The translations under genes were made by a program, and so were the position numbers. From Verrucomicrobiota bacterium (lineage in GTDB: Bacteria > Verrucomicrobiota > Verrucomicrobiia > Opitutales > Opitutaceae): 5,503 bases of DNA. The DNA is taken from assembly GCA_030916665.1 (NCBI GenBank), contig JAUPWC010000431.1:1-5503 (forward strand), in the 5' to 3' direction. Under the pieces are notes generated by a model. That model made no database searches. It saw only the letters and a program-made list of their open reading frames with translations, and had not been told where the DNA came from. Shown here in pieces: positions 5,058 through 5,503 of the stretch (the first letter of the stretch is position 1; each line of letters opens with the position of its first letter).

Positions 5058-5114
5058 AGTGTGATCAGAGGAGGGAAGGGGGAGGACGGAGGTCAGATGC
5101 GCTCCACGGCATGG

Positions 5115-5503
5115 TCACACCTTGGGCGAGAGTTTGTCGGCGGTTTCCTTGAGCCGTTTGAACATGGCCTCGAGTGACTGGGGCAGGACGCGGGTCTGGC
5201 CGATGACTGGCATGAAGTTGGTGTCGCCGTTCCAGCGGGGCACGATGTGGGCGTGGAGATGGGGGATGCTGCCGCCGGCGGCCGAGCCGAGATTGAAGCC
5301 GATATTGAACGCGTGCGGGTTGATGGCGGCCTTGAGCACTTCCTTGCCGAGGACGATTTCGTCCATCAGGTCGGCACGCTCGGCGGCGGTGAGCTCGGTG
5401 AGGTCCGTGGCGGCGCGGAACGGGATGGCGAGCAGGTGGCCGGGGTTGTAGGGATAGCGGTTGAGAATCAGGTAGGACAGCGGGCTGCGATGGACGATGA
5501 GGG
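5115..5503 (-). CDS. HIT-family nucleotide hydrolase/transferase, 5' end outside window
   Basis: The frame is open from the right edge to TGA 5117-5115; 128 residues are visible, starting LIVHRSPLSYLILNRYPYNP. The signature histidine triad reads HLHAHIVPRW (visible residues 81-90; H81, H83, H85), preceded by NIGFNLGSAAGGSIPH and followed by WNGDTNFMPVIG. This is the histidine triad branch related to FHIT/Ap4A hydrolases and bacterial AP4A phosphorylase-like proteins, which cleave or transfer nucleotidyl groups using the middle histidine. The missing N-terminus is probably about 20-40 residues, which in this subgroup commonly holds a CxxC-type zinc motif; that cannot be checked here. The true start is outside the window, and an internal ATG at 5366 is too late because conserved sequence precedes it. 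It is 57 bases upstream of phoH and may be cotranscribed. The substrate cannot be named from sequence. Confidence 0.93.
   Translation of the reverse strand, partial: LIVHRSPLSYLILNRYPYNPGHLLAIPFRAATDLTELTAAERADLMDEIVLGKEVLKAAINPHAFNIGFNLGSAAGGSIPHLHAHIVPRWNGDTNFMPVIGQTRVLPQSLEAMFKRLKETADKLSPKV

Noticed and set aside
5058..5114. Hairpin in the HIT-phoH gap
   Set aside because: Only about 4-base GGAG/CTCC pairing is visible around 5089-5105; too weak to report.
3735..5177. A 480-codon plus-strand open frame opposite phoH and ybeY
   Set aside because: The minus-strand frames here carry complete PhoH and YbeY motif sets; the plus-strand product is Gly/Ala/Val/Glu-rich with no recognisable domain, typical of an antisense shadow in GC-rich DNA.

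Overview
The window is a GC-rich bacterial chromosome segment in which every supportable gene lies on the minus strand. Reading 5'->3' on that strand the order is: HIT-family protein (5' end outside the window), PhoH-like ATPase, YbeY rRNA endonuclease, DUF502 membrane protein, RecO-like repair protein, and a large PD-(D/E)XK nuclease-XPD/Rad3-type helicase fusion (3' end outside the window). The gaps are 57, 10, 98, 46 and 119 bases, so a co-directional cluster or set of short operons is likely. The protein sequences, the phoH-ybeY-DUF502 order and the repeat style suggest a Verrucomicrobiota/Opitutaceae-like organism. That assignment rests on recall of the families and was not tested by a search.

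Layout: 5115-5503 HIT (partial); 4080-5057 phoH (GTG start); 3500-4069 ybeY; 2739-3401 DUF502; 2078-2692 recO-like; 1-1958 helicase (partial, 652 codons visible, no stop). The helicase frame was translated by hand from 1958 to the left edge and is open throughout. Long plus-strand open frames over these genes are shadows of GC-rich coding sequence. PhoH and YbeY form the conserved RNA-maturation pair; RecO-like and the nuclease-helicase belong to DNA repair; DUF502 and HIT have no specific role visible from context.

The most unusual content is a dense set of short repeats threaded through the genes. Hairpin or compound (three-way-junction-like) palindromes and AT-rich heptad arrays sit in frame inside the helicase (five places) and inside ybeY, and at or within the 3' ends of phoH, ybeY, DUF502 and recO. 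A 57-base near-perfect palindrome forms exactly 19 helicase codons. A 37-base repeat occurs twice with two mismatches, once translated inside the nuclease domain and once overlapping the DUF502 stop codon. The ybeY stop codon lies within a hairpin arm and the phoH stop lies within a hairpin loop. This resembles REP elements and the in-frame Rickettsia palindromic elements, but with several families mixed in one locus, and it is the best candidate here for an undescribed system: repeats that supply peptide inserts, C-terminal tails and stop codons.
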